A stretch of 64,000 nt of DNA from Homarus americanus (Eukaryota > Arthropoda > Malacostraca > Decapoda > Nephropidae): the NCBI RefSeq assembly GCF_018991925.1, contig NW_024720773.1, positions 2,588,577-2,652,576 on the forward strand, written 5' to 3'. Shown piece by piece: positions 22,204 through 35,516 of this stretch. The notes beneath the pieces were generated by a model, which saw only the letters and a list, made by a program, of their open reading frames with translations, was not told the origin of the DNA and did no database searches. Both the position numbers and the translations under genes were made by a program. The first letter of the stretch is position 1. Every line of letters begins with the position of its first letter.

Positions 22204-22828
22204 ATAAGTAGGAATCTTAAACCAAGACAAAATGTGTAATTGCTCGAAACAAGGCTAACAAAGTACTTGGATTCTTACAAAGGAGTGTTAGTTACAAGAC
22301 AAGCGAGGTTATCCTAAATCTTATCATGCTCTTGTGAAAACTCATTTGGATTACGCGGTTCAGTTCTGGTCACCGTACTACAGGATGGATAGAGAATCCC
22401 TAGAAAGAATTCAGAGGAGAATGGCAAAACTAATCCCGGGCATTAGGAACCTTGAGTACAGAGACAGGTTAAAGCATCTTAATTTGCACTCCCTCGAGCG
22501 ACGTAGAGTGAGGGGCGATATGATCGAGGTGTATAAATGAAGTCAGGATTAAACAAAGTGATATAACAAAGGTACTCAAACTATCCAACCAGGAGCGAAC
22601 TCGTAGGAATAGTTTTATATAAGACAGATTTAGATTTAGGTGCGAGACGGGTAAACATTGGTTTGGAAATAGAGTAATGGATGAGTGAAACAAGTTACCA
22701 AACATCATCATTAACTCGAATACGTTGGATGGATATATAAGCGATAGGGGTTGGGTGTATATGGGACTGCCCAGTATGGGCCAATAAGCCCGCTGCAGTT
22801 TCCTCCATTCGTATGTGTGTATGTATGT
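22204..22828 (+). mobile_element. CR1 LINE family A, copy A1, piece 3 of 3 (RT C-terminus and 3' UTR)
   Basis: The frame resumes with ISRNLKPRQNV, then NKANKVLGFLQRSVSYKTSE, VKTHLDYAVQFWSPYYR and ERRRVRGDMIEVYK, the C-terminal part of CR1 ORF2 (22334-22540 open). The 3' UTR ends GGGACTGCCCAGTATGGGCC...CATTCGTATG at about 22763-22828, matching the end of copy A2. Pieces 1-3 together rebuild one colinear 5'-truncated LINE. Confidence 0.85.
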
Positions 22829-22912
22829 ATTTTTTTTTACGGGATTAGCCCACCAGGGCGCAGGTTAATGACCCACATCAGGACCTGGGGGCGAAAATAT
22901 AATAATAATAAC

Positions 22913-22976
<64 letters not shown>
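22829..22976 (+). repeat. TAA-tailed dispersed repeat, third copy
   Basis: The block at 22829-22900 (GGGATTAGCCCACCAGGGCG, ACCCACATCAGGACCTGGGG) followed by (TAA)n to about 22976 matches both arms at 7101-7175 and 7598-7671. It sits directly at the 3' end of CR1 copy A1. Confidence 0.8.
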
Positions 22977-23149
22977 GACCATAAATAAATAAAAAGAAAA
23001 AGAAAAAAGATCTATAGTGAGAAATAATATATGTATGTTGTGTTGTCAAAGTAAGAGAAACAATTGAGACCCTGCAGAAAGTAAGATCAGCAACCTGGGA
23101 CTTGGTCACAATTTTTGCGGTGCCATATGGCAGCAGGATCTACCATTAG

Positions 23150-23292
<143 letters not shown>

Positions 23293-23636
23293 GTGGTGTA
23301 ATGGTCAGCACGCTCGCCTCGCAAGCGAGCGGACCCGGGTGAAATCCCTGGGCAGGGTGAAATTATGGGCAAGATTGTTTACACCATTTGCCTTTGTCTA
23401 ACCAGCATTAATTAGGGACCTGGATGTTAATCAATTTGCGGATCGTGTTCCAGGGTAATGGTTACCCAGTGCAGTTGCCGAGTTGTTCGGTCTTCTCGGA
23501 CTTTTCCTTGACAATGGGTCAAACAGCTGTTAACTCAGGATGTGGTTGTTGTGTTAGCGACAGCTTCTACACCTTAAACAAACTCACGTCTAGGTGGCCC
23601 TTGGGCCGGACATCCTCGTTACACGAAGGGCAACCA
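23293..23636 (+). mobile_element. tRNA-derived SINE, copy 3
   Basis: The head GTGGTGTAATGGTCAGCACG, the stem CTCGC-CTCGCAA-GCGAG (anticodon-like CGC) and a degraded box B (GGGTGAAATCCC) are followed by the same body as copies 1 and 2, ending GGGCAACCAGTATGTATG. The stem and loop are well kept, but box B is damaged. Confidence 0.85.
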
Positions 23637-23817
23637 GTATGTATGCATGTTATAACACATCTTTGCTAAATAGGGATAACTGTGTTTATTCTCACAACTT
23701 AAGGTAAATAATTGGTTAATACTCGTGGATGATGATGGGCTTTATTATAGATGGCAGAGGTATACACAATGTAGGTTAGGTTAGATAACAGTACTATAAT
23801 AGACATGTATTACAACA

Positions 23818-24950
23818 GTTGACAACTCACAACATTCTCTGGCAGGTTGTTACAACAGTTGACAACTCACAACATTCTCTGGCAGATTGTTACAACAGTT
23901 GACAACTCACAACATTCTCTGGCAGGTTGTTACAACAGTTGACAACTCACAACATTCTCTGGCAGCTTGTTAGACAGTTGACAACTGACAACAATCTCTG
24001 GCAGCTTGCCAAGATTGACAACTGACAACATTCCTGGCAGCTTGCAACAGTTGACAGCAACAATCTCTGGCAGCTTGTTACAACAGTTGACAACTCACAA
24101 CATTCTCTGGCAGGTTGTTACAACACTTCACAACTCACAACATTCTCTGGCAGGTTGTTACAACAGTTGACAACTCACAACATTCTCTGGCAGGTTGTTA
24201 CAACAGTTGACAACTCACATTCTCTGCAGGTTGTTACAACAGTTGACAACTCACACATTCTCTGGCAGGTTGTACAACAGTTGACAACTCACAACATTCT
24301 CTGGCAGGTTGTTACAACAGTTGACAACTCACACATTCTCTGGCAGGCAACAGTTGACAACTCACAACATTCTCTGGCAGGTTGTTACAACAGTTGACAA
24401 CTCACAACAATCTCTGGCAGCTTGTTACAACAGTTGACAACTCACAACATTCTCTGGCAGGTTGTTACAACAGTTGACAACTCACAACATTCTCTGGCAG
24501 GTTGTCACAACAGATCACAACTCATAACATTCTCTGGCAGGTTGTTCAACAGTTGACAACTCACAACATTCTCTGGCAGGTTGTCACAACAGATCACTCA
24601 TAACATTCTCTGGCGGAGGTTGTTACAACAGTTGACAACTCACAACATTCTCTGGCAGGTTGTTTACAACAGTTGACAACTCACAACATTCTCTGCAGGT
24701 TGTTTCAACAGTTGACAACTCACAACATTCTCTGGCAGGTTGTCACAAAGATCACAACTCATAACATTCTCTGGCAGGTTGTTACAACAGTTGACACCAC
24801 AACATTCTCTGGCAGGTTGTTACAACAGTTGACAACTCACAACATTCTCTGGCAGGTTGTTACAACAGTTGACAACTCACAACATTCTCTGGCAGGTTGT
24901 CACAACAGATCACAACTCATAACATTCTCTGGCAGGTTGTTACAACAGTT
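23818..24950. repeat. 40-bp minisatellite
   Basis: About 28 copies of a 40-bp unit made of TTGTTACAACAGTTGACAAC plus TCACAACATTCTCTGGCAGG. A variant with CACAACAGATCACAACTCAT recurs every few units in the second half. GTTGTTACAAC within each unit is a near-palindrome. Open frames here only translate the repeat. Confidence 0.95.
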
Positions 24951-25037
24951 AGTTGTCTCATACAACTTTACTTATGAATAATTCATCATGTATAGCTTGT
25001 GTATGATAACTCTTGACTTGTGTATGGTGAGAGTATT

Positions 25038-27290
<2,253 letters not shown>

Positions 27291-28498
27291 AGAAGATTGA
27301 AGAGTAGAATCATCAGCGTAAGAGTGGGTAGAATTAGTTGTAGTGTGAAGTAAAGCACTGATAAAAAGAAGGAAGAGAGTAGGTGAAAGAACAGAACCCC
27401 GTGGGACACCACTACTGGTAGGAAAAGAGCGAGAGATAGATTCCTCGACAACAACTACCATGGATCGGTTCTCAAGGAAGCTAGAGATGAGAAAACAAAG
27501 TGGGGGAGAGAAACCAAAAGAGGGAAGTTGGAGATGTCGAGGGCCACTACGAAAGTTTCCCCATAATCCCTAAGAGAGGATGACCAAAGATGGGTGCAAT
27601 ACGAGAGCAGATCACCAGTAGATCCCGTTTGGCGAAAGCCATACTGGTGATCCGACAAAAGAGAATGGCGTTCAAGGTGATGGAGAATATGGGCGTTCAA
27701 GATAGTTTCGAGAGGGATGAAGGGATGAAGTTAGGACAATGGGGCGATAGTTAGAGGATTAGAATGGTCAACCTTCTTCGGGATGGGCTGAACCAAGGCA
27801 TGCTTCCAAGAAGAAGGAAAAGTTTGGGTTTTGAGGCAGAGGCGAAAGAGGCGAGAAAGCACAGGGGCCAGAGCTTCAGCACACTTCCTCAGAACACGAG
27901 GGGGTATTTCATCCGATCCATGCGCCTTCCTCACATCCAACCTGGATAACACACCGGCAACCCTGCGAGTGGAGATTATAGGAAAGTGTAGGAGGTGCAG
28001 GGGTAGGAGGGATAGAGTGGTAATCGTCTAAGGTGGAATTAGAGGAGAATAAGGTGCCAAAGAGGTTGGCTTTGTCAGGGGGAGAGTTGGCTATAGAGTT
28101 ATCGTTTCAGAAGAGGTGGAAAAGAAGGAGTGCAGAAGTTGTTACAGATGTTTTTAGTTTAGGACCAAAAGGATTTACTAGAGGAAGAATTCGTCAGGAC
28201 AGAGGTCTTTGTTTTAATAAAATTCCGCTTGGCCCTACGAAGAATAGCCTTACAACGATTCCTAGAAGCATTGAAAGAGTTGTGGGCAACAGGAGAAGGA
28301 GATAGTTTCATAGCTCGATATGCCCTATCTCGCACCCTGCAAGCAAGAGAGCAGAAGCGATCAAACCATGAATGTTATGTGAAAGTTTTGGTAGAAGATG
28401 GGATAAATGCACTCATACCACCCTGTATAACCCCAGCTATTCTGTCAGCACATACCGAGGCATCCAGAGTGGAAAAAAACCATTCATCCCAAGGAAAG
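27291..28498 (-). mobile_element. LINE fragment (RT) inserted in the GT satellite
   Basis: Minus-strand frames give VRKAHGSDEIPPRVLRKCAE (27952-27731), LSDHQYGFRQTGSTGDLLSY with VVALDIS (27700-27455), and SSGVPRGSVLSPTLFLLFIS with HSYADDSTLQSS (27461-27270). All are reverse transcriptase blocks of a non-LTR element, with YADD intact. The KAFD part of the first catalytic block is deleted after VALDIS. GT satellite abuts both ends. The clade is uncertain; it differs from families A and B. Confidence 0.8.
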
Positions 28499-28809
28499 TG
28501 TGTGTGTATGGTGACAATATAAACGTGTGTGTGTGTGTATGGTGACAGTATTAACGTGTTTGTGTGTGTATGGTGACAGTATTAAGATATGTGTGTGTAT
28601 GATGACAGCATTACCGTGTGCGTGTGTGTATGGTGACAATATTAACGTGTGTGTGTGTGTGTATGGTGGCAGTATTAACGTGTGTGTGTGTGTGTGTGTG
28701 TGTATATGGTGACAGTATTAACGTGTGTGCGTGTATGATGACAGCATTAACATGTGTGTGTGTGTGTATGGTGACAATATTAACGTGTTTGTGTGTGTGT
28801 GACAGCATT

Positions 28810-28851
<42 letters not shown>

Positions 28852-28891
28852 GTGACAGTATTAACGTGTTTGTGTGAATGATAGCAGTATT

Positions 28892-28933
<42 letters not shown>

Positions 28934-29044
28934 TTTTGTGTGTGTGATAACAATATTAACGCGTGTGTGTGTGTGTGTGTGCGTATGATGGCAGGTATTA
29001 ACGTGTGTGTATGTGTGTGTGTGTGTGTGTGTGATAACCAAGTT

Positions 29045-29075
<31 letters not shown>

Positions 29076-29108
29076 CTGTGTGTGTGTGTGTGTGTGTGGT
29101 GACGGTTT

Positions 29109-29151
<43 letters not shown>

Positions 29152-29258
29152 TGTGTGTGTGGTGAAAAGTTTTAACGTGTGTGTGTGTATGGTGACAGTT
29201 TTAACGTATGTGTGTGTATGACGACAGTATTAACGTGTGTGTGTATGGTGACAATATT

Positions 29259-29295
<37 letters not shown>

Positions 29296-29351
29296 GGTGA
29301 CAATATTAACGTGTGTGTGTGTGTGTATTGTAACAGTATTAACGTGTGTGT
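28499..29351. repeat. GT-rich satellite, block 2
   Basis: The same GT-tract and core pattern resumes after the LINE and runs into the assembly gap. The cores are more diverged (GACAGCATTACC, GACGGTTTTGAC). Confidence 0.95.
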
Positions 29352-29451
29352 NNNNNNNNNNNNNNNNNNNNNNNNNNNNNNNNNNNNNNNNNNNNNNNNN
29401 NNNNNNNNNNNNNNNNNNNNNNNNNNNNNNNNNNNNNNNNNNNNNNNNNNN
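29352..29451. other. Assembly gap of 100 N
   Basis: There are exactly 100 N bases between GT satellite and a CR1 fragment. A round number usually marks a scaffold gap of unknown true length, so the two sides may not be adjacent as drawn. Confidence 0.95.
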
Positions 29452-30120
29452 AGAAACAATGTGAAAAGGGCCTTGGTGTGTATGTTGACAATGAAATGAA
29501 GTTCTCGGGCCATTGGGAAAAGGTGAATCAAGCAACTAAATTATTAGGTCGTATAAGAAGGTCGTTCAGATATCTAGACAGCCCATCCTTCGTACTGGTC
29601 TCCGAGATATACTAGAAACTGTCAGCTGATTGAAAATGTCCAAAGGAGGGCCACCAGACTTGTGGCTGCAGTGCACTTCAACACCTCAGTTATCCAAAGA
29701 GATTAGAGCGCCTGTAACTGCCTAGCTTATGCTACAGGTGGGCAAGGGGTAACTTAATTGAGGTGTATAAACATCTCAAAGGGCACTACTCAGTCGAGTG
29801 TTCATACCTGGAGCTAGCAGACGCCCGCCCCACAAGGGGTCACAGCTCAAGGTCGAAGAAGCCGTAAGTCCAGAAAACTGTGAGGGCAAACTTTTCTGGA
29901 GTGAGAATTGTGAACTCTTCGAGCAATCTGCCAGAAGGTGTTGTGACAGCACCGAGTGTGAGCTCTTACAAGACCAGACTTGACCAACACTGGAGCAGGT
30001 TCAGGTACATTCAGGAGCCAGTGCATGCCCAGTACTTACCAACAGTGCGGAACAGAGACGTGGCCGAGCGTACAAGCGGCTAACGAGTCGATCAGTGACG
30101 AAGAGGATAAAAGTAAAAAA
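29452..30120 (+). mobile_element. CR1 family B 3' fragment, copy B4
   Basis: The sequence begins in ORF2 at GLGVYVDNEMKFSGHWEKVN and continues through RRSFRYLD and the DQTWLQ-like end region, with frameshifts, to GAGGATAAAAGTAAAAA at about 30118. Its 5' side is hidden by the gap. Confidence 0.85.
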
Positions 30121-30191
30121 AAACGTAAAAATATATAATGTTATAACTCACTACAGTACAGTAAGCACTGTCAGCATATTTTATTATATAA

Positions 30192-30233
30192 TGTTATAAC
30201 CAAGAGGTTTAATTAAACCTCTTGGTTATAACA
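30192..30233. repeat. Perfect 42-bp palindrome
   Basis: The left half, TGTTATAACCAAGAGGTTTAA, is the exact reverse complement of the right half with no spacer. Its outer arm ATATAATGTTATAAC also occurs as a direct copy just upstream (30132-30147). The palindrome ends one base before the 25-bp satellite begins. Confidence 0.95.
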
Positions 30234-32950
30234 GTATGTGTATGTGTTACGACGTACAATATGTGTATGTACGACGTACAATATGTGTATGTGTTGCGAG
30301 GTACAATATGTGTATGTGTTGCGAGGTACAATATGTGTAAGTGTTGCGAGGTACAATATGTGCATGTGCTATGAGGTACAATATGTGTATGTGTTACGAG
30401 GTACAGTATGTGTATGTGTTATGAGGTACAGTATGGGTATGTGTTATGAGGTACAGTATGTGTGTGTTACGAGGTACAGTATGTGTGTGTTATGAGGTAC
30501 AGTATGGGTATGTGTTACGAGGTACAGTATGTGTGTGTTATGAGGTACAGTATGTGTGTGTTATGAGGTACAGTATGGGTATGTGTTACGAGGTACAGTA
30601 TGTGTGTGTTATGAGGTACAGTATGTGTGTGTTATGAGGTACAGTATGGGTATGTGTTACGAGGTACAGTAGTATGTGTAAGTAAGCTATGAGGTACAAT
30701 ATGTGCATGTGCTAAGGAGGCAATAATGTGTGTATTTGCTATGAGGCAATAGCATGTGTGTGTTATGAGGTACAGTATGTGTGTGTTATGAGGTACAGTA
30801 TGGGTATGTGTTACGAGGTACAGTATGTGTGTGTTATGAGGTACAGTATGGGTATGTGTTCATGAGGTACAGTATGTGTGTGTGTTATAGTACAGTATGT
30901 GTGTGTAAGGTGAGGTACAGTATGGGTATGTGTTACGAGGTACAGTATGTGTGTGTTATGAGGTACACAGTATGGGTATAGCATGAGGTACAGTATGTGT
31001 GTGTTATGAGGTACAGTATGGGTATGTGTTACGAGGTACAGTATGTGTGTGTTATGAGGTACAGTATGTGTGTGTTATGAGGTACAGTATGGATATGTGT
31101 TACGAGGTACAGTATGTGTGTGTTATGAGGTACAGTATGTGTGTGTTATGAGGTGCAGTATGGGTATGTGTTACGAGGTACAGTATGTGTGTGTTATGAG
31201 GTACAGTATGTGTGTGTTATGAGGTACAGTATGGGTATGTGTTACGAGGTACAGTATGTGTGTGTTATAGGGTACAGTATGTGTGTGTTATAGTGCAGTA
31301 TGGGTATGTGTTACAATTACAGTATGGGTATGTGTTACAATTTTAGTATGTGTGTGTTACAGGTACAGTATGTGTGTGTTATAATTACAGTATGTGTGTT
31401 ATGAGGCACAGTATGGGTATGTGTTACGAGGGTACAGTATGGGTATGTGTTACGAGAACAGTATGTGTGTGTTACGGTGGGTACAGTATAGTAGTATTTA
31501 TGAGGAATTTTAGTATGTGTGGTATGAATTTAGTATAGATTTATATGTTGCAGAGTTACAATTATGGGTATGTGTTACAATTTACAGTATGTATGTGTTA
31601 CAGAATTTACAGTATGTGTATTATAGGTACAGTATGTGTGTTATGAGAATTTACAGTATGGGTATATTTACGAAAAGTATGGGTATGTGTTACAGGTACA
31701 GTATGTGTGTGTTACAGGGTACAGTATGTGTGTGTTATGAGGTACAATTATGTGTGTGTTATAAGTACAGTATGTTATGTGTACAGGTACAGTATGGGTA
31801 TAATATTTAGGGGTACAGTATGTATGTGTTACAGGGGTACAGTATGTGTGTGTTATGAGGTACAGTATGTGTGTGTTATGAGGGTACAGTATGGGTATGT
31901 GTTACGAGGTACAGTATGTGGCTGTGTTATGAGGTACAGTATGTGTGTGTTATGGTACAAGTATGGGTATGTGTTACAATTGCAGTATGTGTGTGTTATG
32001 AGGTACAGTATGTGTGTGTTGAGGTGCAGTATAGATTTATATGTGTTACAGGTACAGTATATTAGTATTGTTATGAAGTTACCAGTATGGGTATGTGTAC
32101 GAATTACAGTATGTATTATTATGAGGGTACAATATGTGTATGTGTTATGAGTTACACTATGTGTATGTGTTTTGACTCATGAGGTACAATATGTGTAAGT
32201 GTTGCGAGGTACAATATGTGTATGTGTTGCGAGGTACAATATGTGTATGTGTTGCGAGGTACAATATGTGTATGTGTTGCGAGGTACAATATGTGTATGT
32301 GTTATGAGTTACACTATGTGTATGTGTTTTGACTCATGAGGTACAATATGTGTAAGTGTTGCGAGGTACAATATGTGTATGTGTTGCGAGGTACAATATG
32401 TGTATGTGTTGCGAGGTACAATATGTGTAAGTGTTGCGAGGTACAATATGTGCATGTGCTATGAGGTACAATATGTGTATGTGTTACGAGGTACAGTATG
32501 TGTATGTGTTATGAGGTACACTATGTGTATGTGTTATGAGGTACACTGTGTGTATGTGTTATGAGGTACACTATGTGTATGTGTTTTGACTCATGAGGTA
32601 CACTATGTGTATGTGTTTTGACTCATGAGGTACACTATGTGTATGTGTTTTGACTCATGAGGTACACTATGTGTATGTGTTTTGACTCATGAGGTACACT
32701 ATGTGTATGTGTTATGAGTTACACTATGTGTATGTGTTTTGAGGTACACTGTGTGTATGTGTTATGAGGTACACTGTGTGTATGTGTCATGAGGTACACT
32801 ATGTGTATGTGTTATGAGTTACACTATGTGTATGTGTTTTGAGGTACTCTGTGTGTATGTGTTATGAGGTACACTGTGTGTATGTGTTATGAGGTACACT
32901 ATGTGTATGTGTTTTGACTCATGAGGTACACTATGTGTATGTGTTACGTG
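30234..32950. repeat. 23-25-bp satellite (GAGGTACAGTATGTGTGTGT)
   Basis: The unit is GAGGTACARTATGTGTATGT plus GTTAT/GTTGC, 23-25 bp long. In the central part a long and a short version alternate (GTATGGGTATGTGTTAC and GTATGTGTGTGTTAT). From about 32580 a TTTTGACTCAT insert is fixed in some units. At 31300-32110 many units have AAT or ATT words in place of GAG, which may be base-call noise. Open frames here are translated repeat. Confidence 0.95.
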
Positions 32951-33137
32951 TGGCTCAGTATAAAAGGATCACCATTACTCCTACACAGCAGTAACAATGA
33001 AATTGATCCCATTCGTAGTTGATAAACATTTTTAATTTTCTTGAGACTGCATGAGAGAACTTGATGATGTTGTCAGAAGTACTGTAATGTGTGTCTCACT
33101 AAACCGTTGAAGGACAAATGGAGTTGTGGCAACTTAC

Positions 33138-33262
33138 CCTCTTGGGCTGTGTCGGGCTGGGGGTGGTGGCAGATACCTCTCTCTCCGTGGGAGCTGCAGC
33201 CGCAACTCCTGCCGGGGAAGGTGCTCACGTCACTTCCTACCCTCCACAAAGTCATCACCTCC
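33138..33262 (-). CDS. Candidate host-gene exon 2, unknown protein
   Basis: On the minus strand this GC-rich segment is open in one frame and encodes VGSDVSTFPGRSCGCSSHGE, then RGICHHPQPDTAQE. It ends at a textbook splice donor G|GTAAGT (complement at 33132-33137). The acceptor is unclear. Candidates are GGAG|GTGATG at about 33262 and TAG|GAAGTG slightly further in, and a stronger acceptor, CTTCTTTTGCAG, lies upstream near 33355-33371. The composition contrasts with the AT-rich flanks. I do not recognise the protein. Confidence 0.3.
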
Positions 33263-33547
33263 ACAATATTGATATTTTATAAATAATAACTACTATAACA
33301 TAGGCCATTAATAAGTGAACGGAAATTAAGTCTTGATGTCTGAGGTTATTTGACTGCAAAAGAAGTAATGTCATAGCTATTAACCCGCCGTCCAGCCCTC
33401 CACTGTAAGTGTCCTTTGCCGTTACACGTTCGGTAGTTCGTACTTGTCATCAGAGGCAGCAATAAGGCAAGTACTGTCCAGCTGTCACTCAACAGTACCT
33501 AGGATGACGCCGCCCGCCACAACACAACACCACCACCTCCAGCTCAC

Positions 33548-33710
33548 ATCTCGCGCCTTCCTGCCACTCATCCTCATCTCGGCACCGTCCTCTTTGCTGT
33601 GGTGAGTGAGAAGAATCTGGTATGGCTTCTTGATGAAGTGTGGCAGTGTGGCGAGGTCAGCGACCAGCCGGTGTGTGATGGTGCGCGCGAGGACGAGAAG
33701 CGTTATATAG
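33548..33710 (-). CDS. Candidate host-gene exon 1, unknown protein
   Basis: The minus-strand frame is open for 87 codons (33748-33485). The part from an acceptor-like CTCCTGCAG at 33711 to a donor-like GAT|GTGAGC (33547) encodes YITLLVLARTITHRLVADLA and TLPHFIKKPYQILLTHHSKE, with strong G/C preference at third codon positions. It reads like real protein, but I cannot name it. Alternatively, TATATAA at 33703-33709 could be a TATA box, with a start codon at 33577 and a signal-peptide-like WWCCVVAGGVILG. The two readings exclude each other. Confidence 0.3.
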
Positions 33711-33749
33711 CTGCAGGAGCCTAGTGAGCCCCCGCCACCTCCAGTCACC

Positions 33750-34369
33750 GCATCCCATCATTAGCAGCTCTACAGCCTAGCGTAATAGACCACCACCACA
33801 AAGACCTACCCATTAACTACGACACTTTAACATTTTCAGGAACTCAACCAGATTGTAGACTTATATTTCCTGCAATAATATGTTCCTTAAATCTTGCAGT
33901 TAGCCTTCCATGTCACTTTTGGAGAAGGGAAAGTGCTACTTCATCCAGCCTTCACAAGAAACAAAACATTGTTACATCAACATTCTCTCCCGAGGCGCAG
34001 TCAATGGCCGTCCCACACAATATATCTATTGTCCACTTTAAGGAACCAGCACACTTACACAACGGTGTACATACTGAACAGGGTCGCTTTTTTCGTTACA
34101 CAATGTTCTGTTCATGATATTGAGTTTAAGAAAAGGTGATATAATAAACTAAGGAAAGCCCCAGTAACAGTTATTTGTAAACACGAGCCATCAACTTTGC
34201 TTAACAAGATACATGCTAACAAAACACACGTGAAAAACAACTAGTCTTAATTATATTTAATCAAACAAAAAATAATTCCTCTTTGATAAGATTTGTGATA
34301 ACCACATGACCGCAGGGGGTGGGTGGGGGCTGTCTCTTAGTTACTGTCTTGTGAGAAGTCTGTCGGGGC
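33750..34369. other. AT-rich intergenic stretch, nothing recognised
   Basis: An 81-codon + frame is present (33894-34139) without motif or flanking splice sites, so I do not call it. No repeat structure is visible. Confidence 0.5.
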
Positions 34370-34795
34370 ACCAGCAGGCACCAATCTGGTGGCCCTCCTT
34401 TGAACATTTTCAACCAACTGACAGCCCCTAGCATATTTCGGGGACCAGACGGGGTGACAGACCTAATAATTTATTTGCCTGATTTACCTTCTTCTCGCAA
34501 TGGCCCGAGAACTTCAGCTCATTGTCAACAAGCACACCTAGGTCCTTCCCACATTCAGTTTCAAATAGTGCAGTTTCTTCATCCCGTTGGGACATATGAT
34601 ACGCCTCCTTACCGTTGGTACGCCCCAGGTGCATCCTCTTACACTTCGTGACATTGAATCTCAGTAGCCATTTCTTCGACCATTCTTGGAGCTCACAGAG
34701 ATCCTTCTGCAGCTCTTCACAGTCCGCTTGGTTCTTGTTTCCCGAAATAACTTGGCGTCATCCGCAAATATTTGTATGGAGGAGTGGATATATTA
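34370..34795 (-). mobile_element. CR1 family B fragment, copy B5
   Basis: On the minus strand the order is IFADDAKLFRE-like sequence (near 34770), then EWSKKWLLRFNVTKCKRMHL, GRTNGKEAYHMSQRDEETAL and DNELKFSGHCEKKVNQANKL, with an internal deletion near 34455. The 5' side ends at CACTCCTCC (about 34795), where LTR sequence abuts. It is frameshifted and partial. Confidence 0.8.
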
Positions 34796-34965
34796 CAAGT
34801 GTCGTCGAATTACCATTGGCTGTCCCGCCAGTCTCCGGTAATTTCCCGACGATCGGTATCAGTGTACAGACACACAACAAGCAGGTATAAATTTCACCAG
34901 ATCATAGAAACACACTTGTGAGCTGTAGTCTTCTTTAAAAAGCACCAAATCTTCTCAAAACTGCT
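34796..34965 (-). mobile_element. LTR fragment (R/U5), second copy
   Basis: The reverse complement matches 21914-22085 closely: TTAAAGAAGACTACAG, CACAAGTGTGTTTCT, CTGTACACTGATACCGATCG and GAGACTGGCGGGACAGCCA. No U3 and no TATA box are present here. Confidence 0.75.
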
Positions 34966-35140
34966 CACAGGGTGACGGTGAAATGGAGAGAAGAGAGCCA
35001 TTTATTCTGAAGATGGAAGACGGTGTAGGAGGAAGGTAAAGTTAGGAAGTGGGAAATAAAGTGGGAGATTTGATAGCAGGTGGGCTATCCATCTTGCGAG
35101 GACGGGGTTTTGTCTGCCACGAGCCAGACATGGGGTCAGT
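34966..35140 (-). mobile_element. 3' UTR fragment of the Jockey/I-type LINE
   Basis: The reverse complement reads GATGGATAGCCCACCTGCTA and then TCCCACTT...TAACTTTACCTTC, similar to 21575-21650 in the Jockey/I-type LINE. It directly abuts LTR U5 sequence, as in the 15.7-22.8 kb nest. Confidence 0.55.
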
Positions 35141-35149
35141 TATGAATTG

Positions 35150-35278
35150 AATTGGAATTTATTAAAAAATCCGTGAATTGGAATTGAATTGGAATTGAAT
35201 TGGAATTGAATTGGAATTGAATTGGAATTGAAAAATACAAAATTAAAATTAATTGAATTGAATTGGAATTGATATATT
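35150..35278. repeat. 11-bp minisatellite (GGAATTGAATT)
   Basis: About ten tandem copies of GGAATTGAATT, which decay at the right into AATTAAAATTAATTG. Confidence 0.9.
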
Positions 35279-35516
35279 TCAGATATATTTAAGATTCACA
35301 ACAAGTTCAATTCCTGTCAGTGGGCCTGATTGAGATGGTGTGGGTAAAACACACGTGTTCAGTACACGTCCTGGCCTGCCCTGCCCTGCCCTGTTGGTCT
35401 GTGATTGGCAGTATAAGCTTACCACATGTACACTCTGGAATAGCCAGTTGACGATGATGAGGTCAGTACTTCGAGTTTCACCTGAAGTGTGGGACAAACT
35501 TGACACTCCCTGTAAT

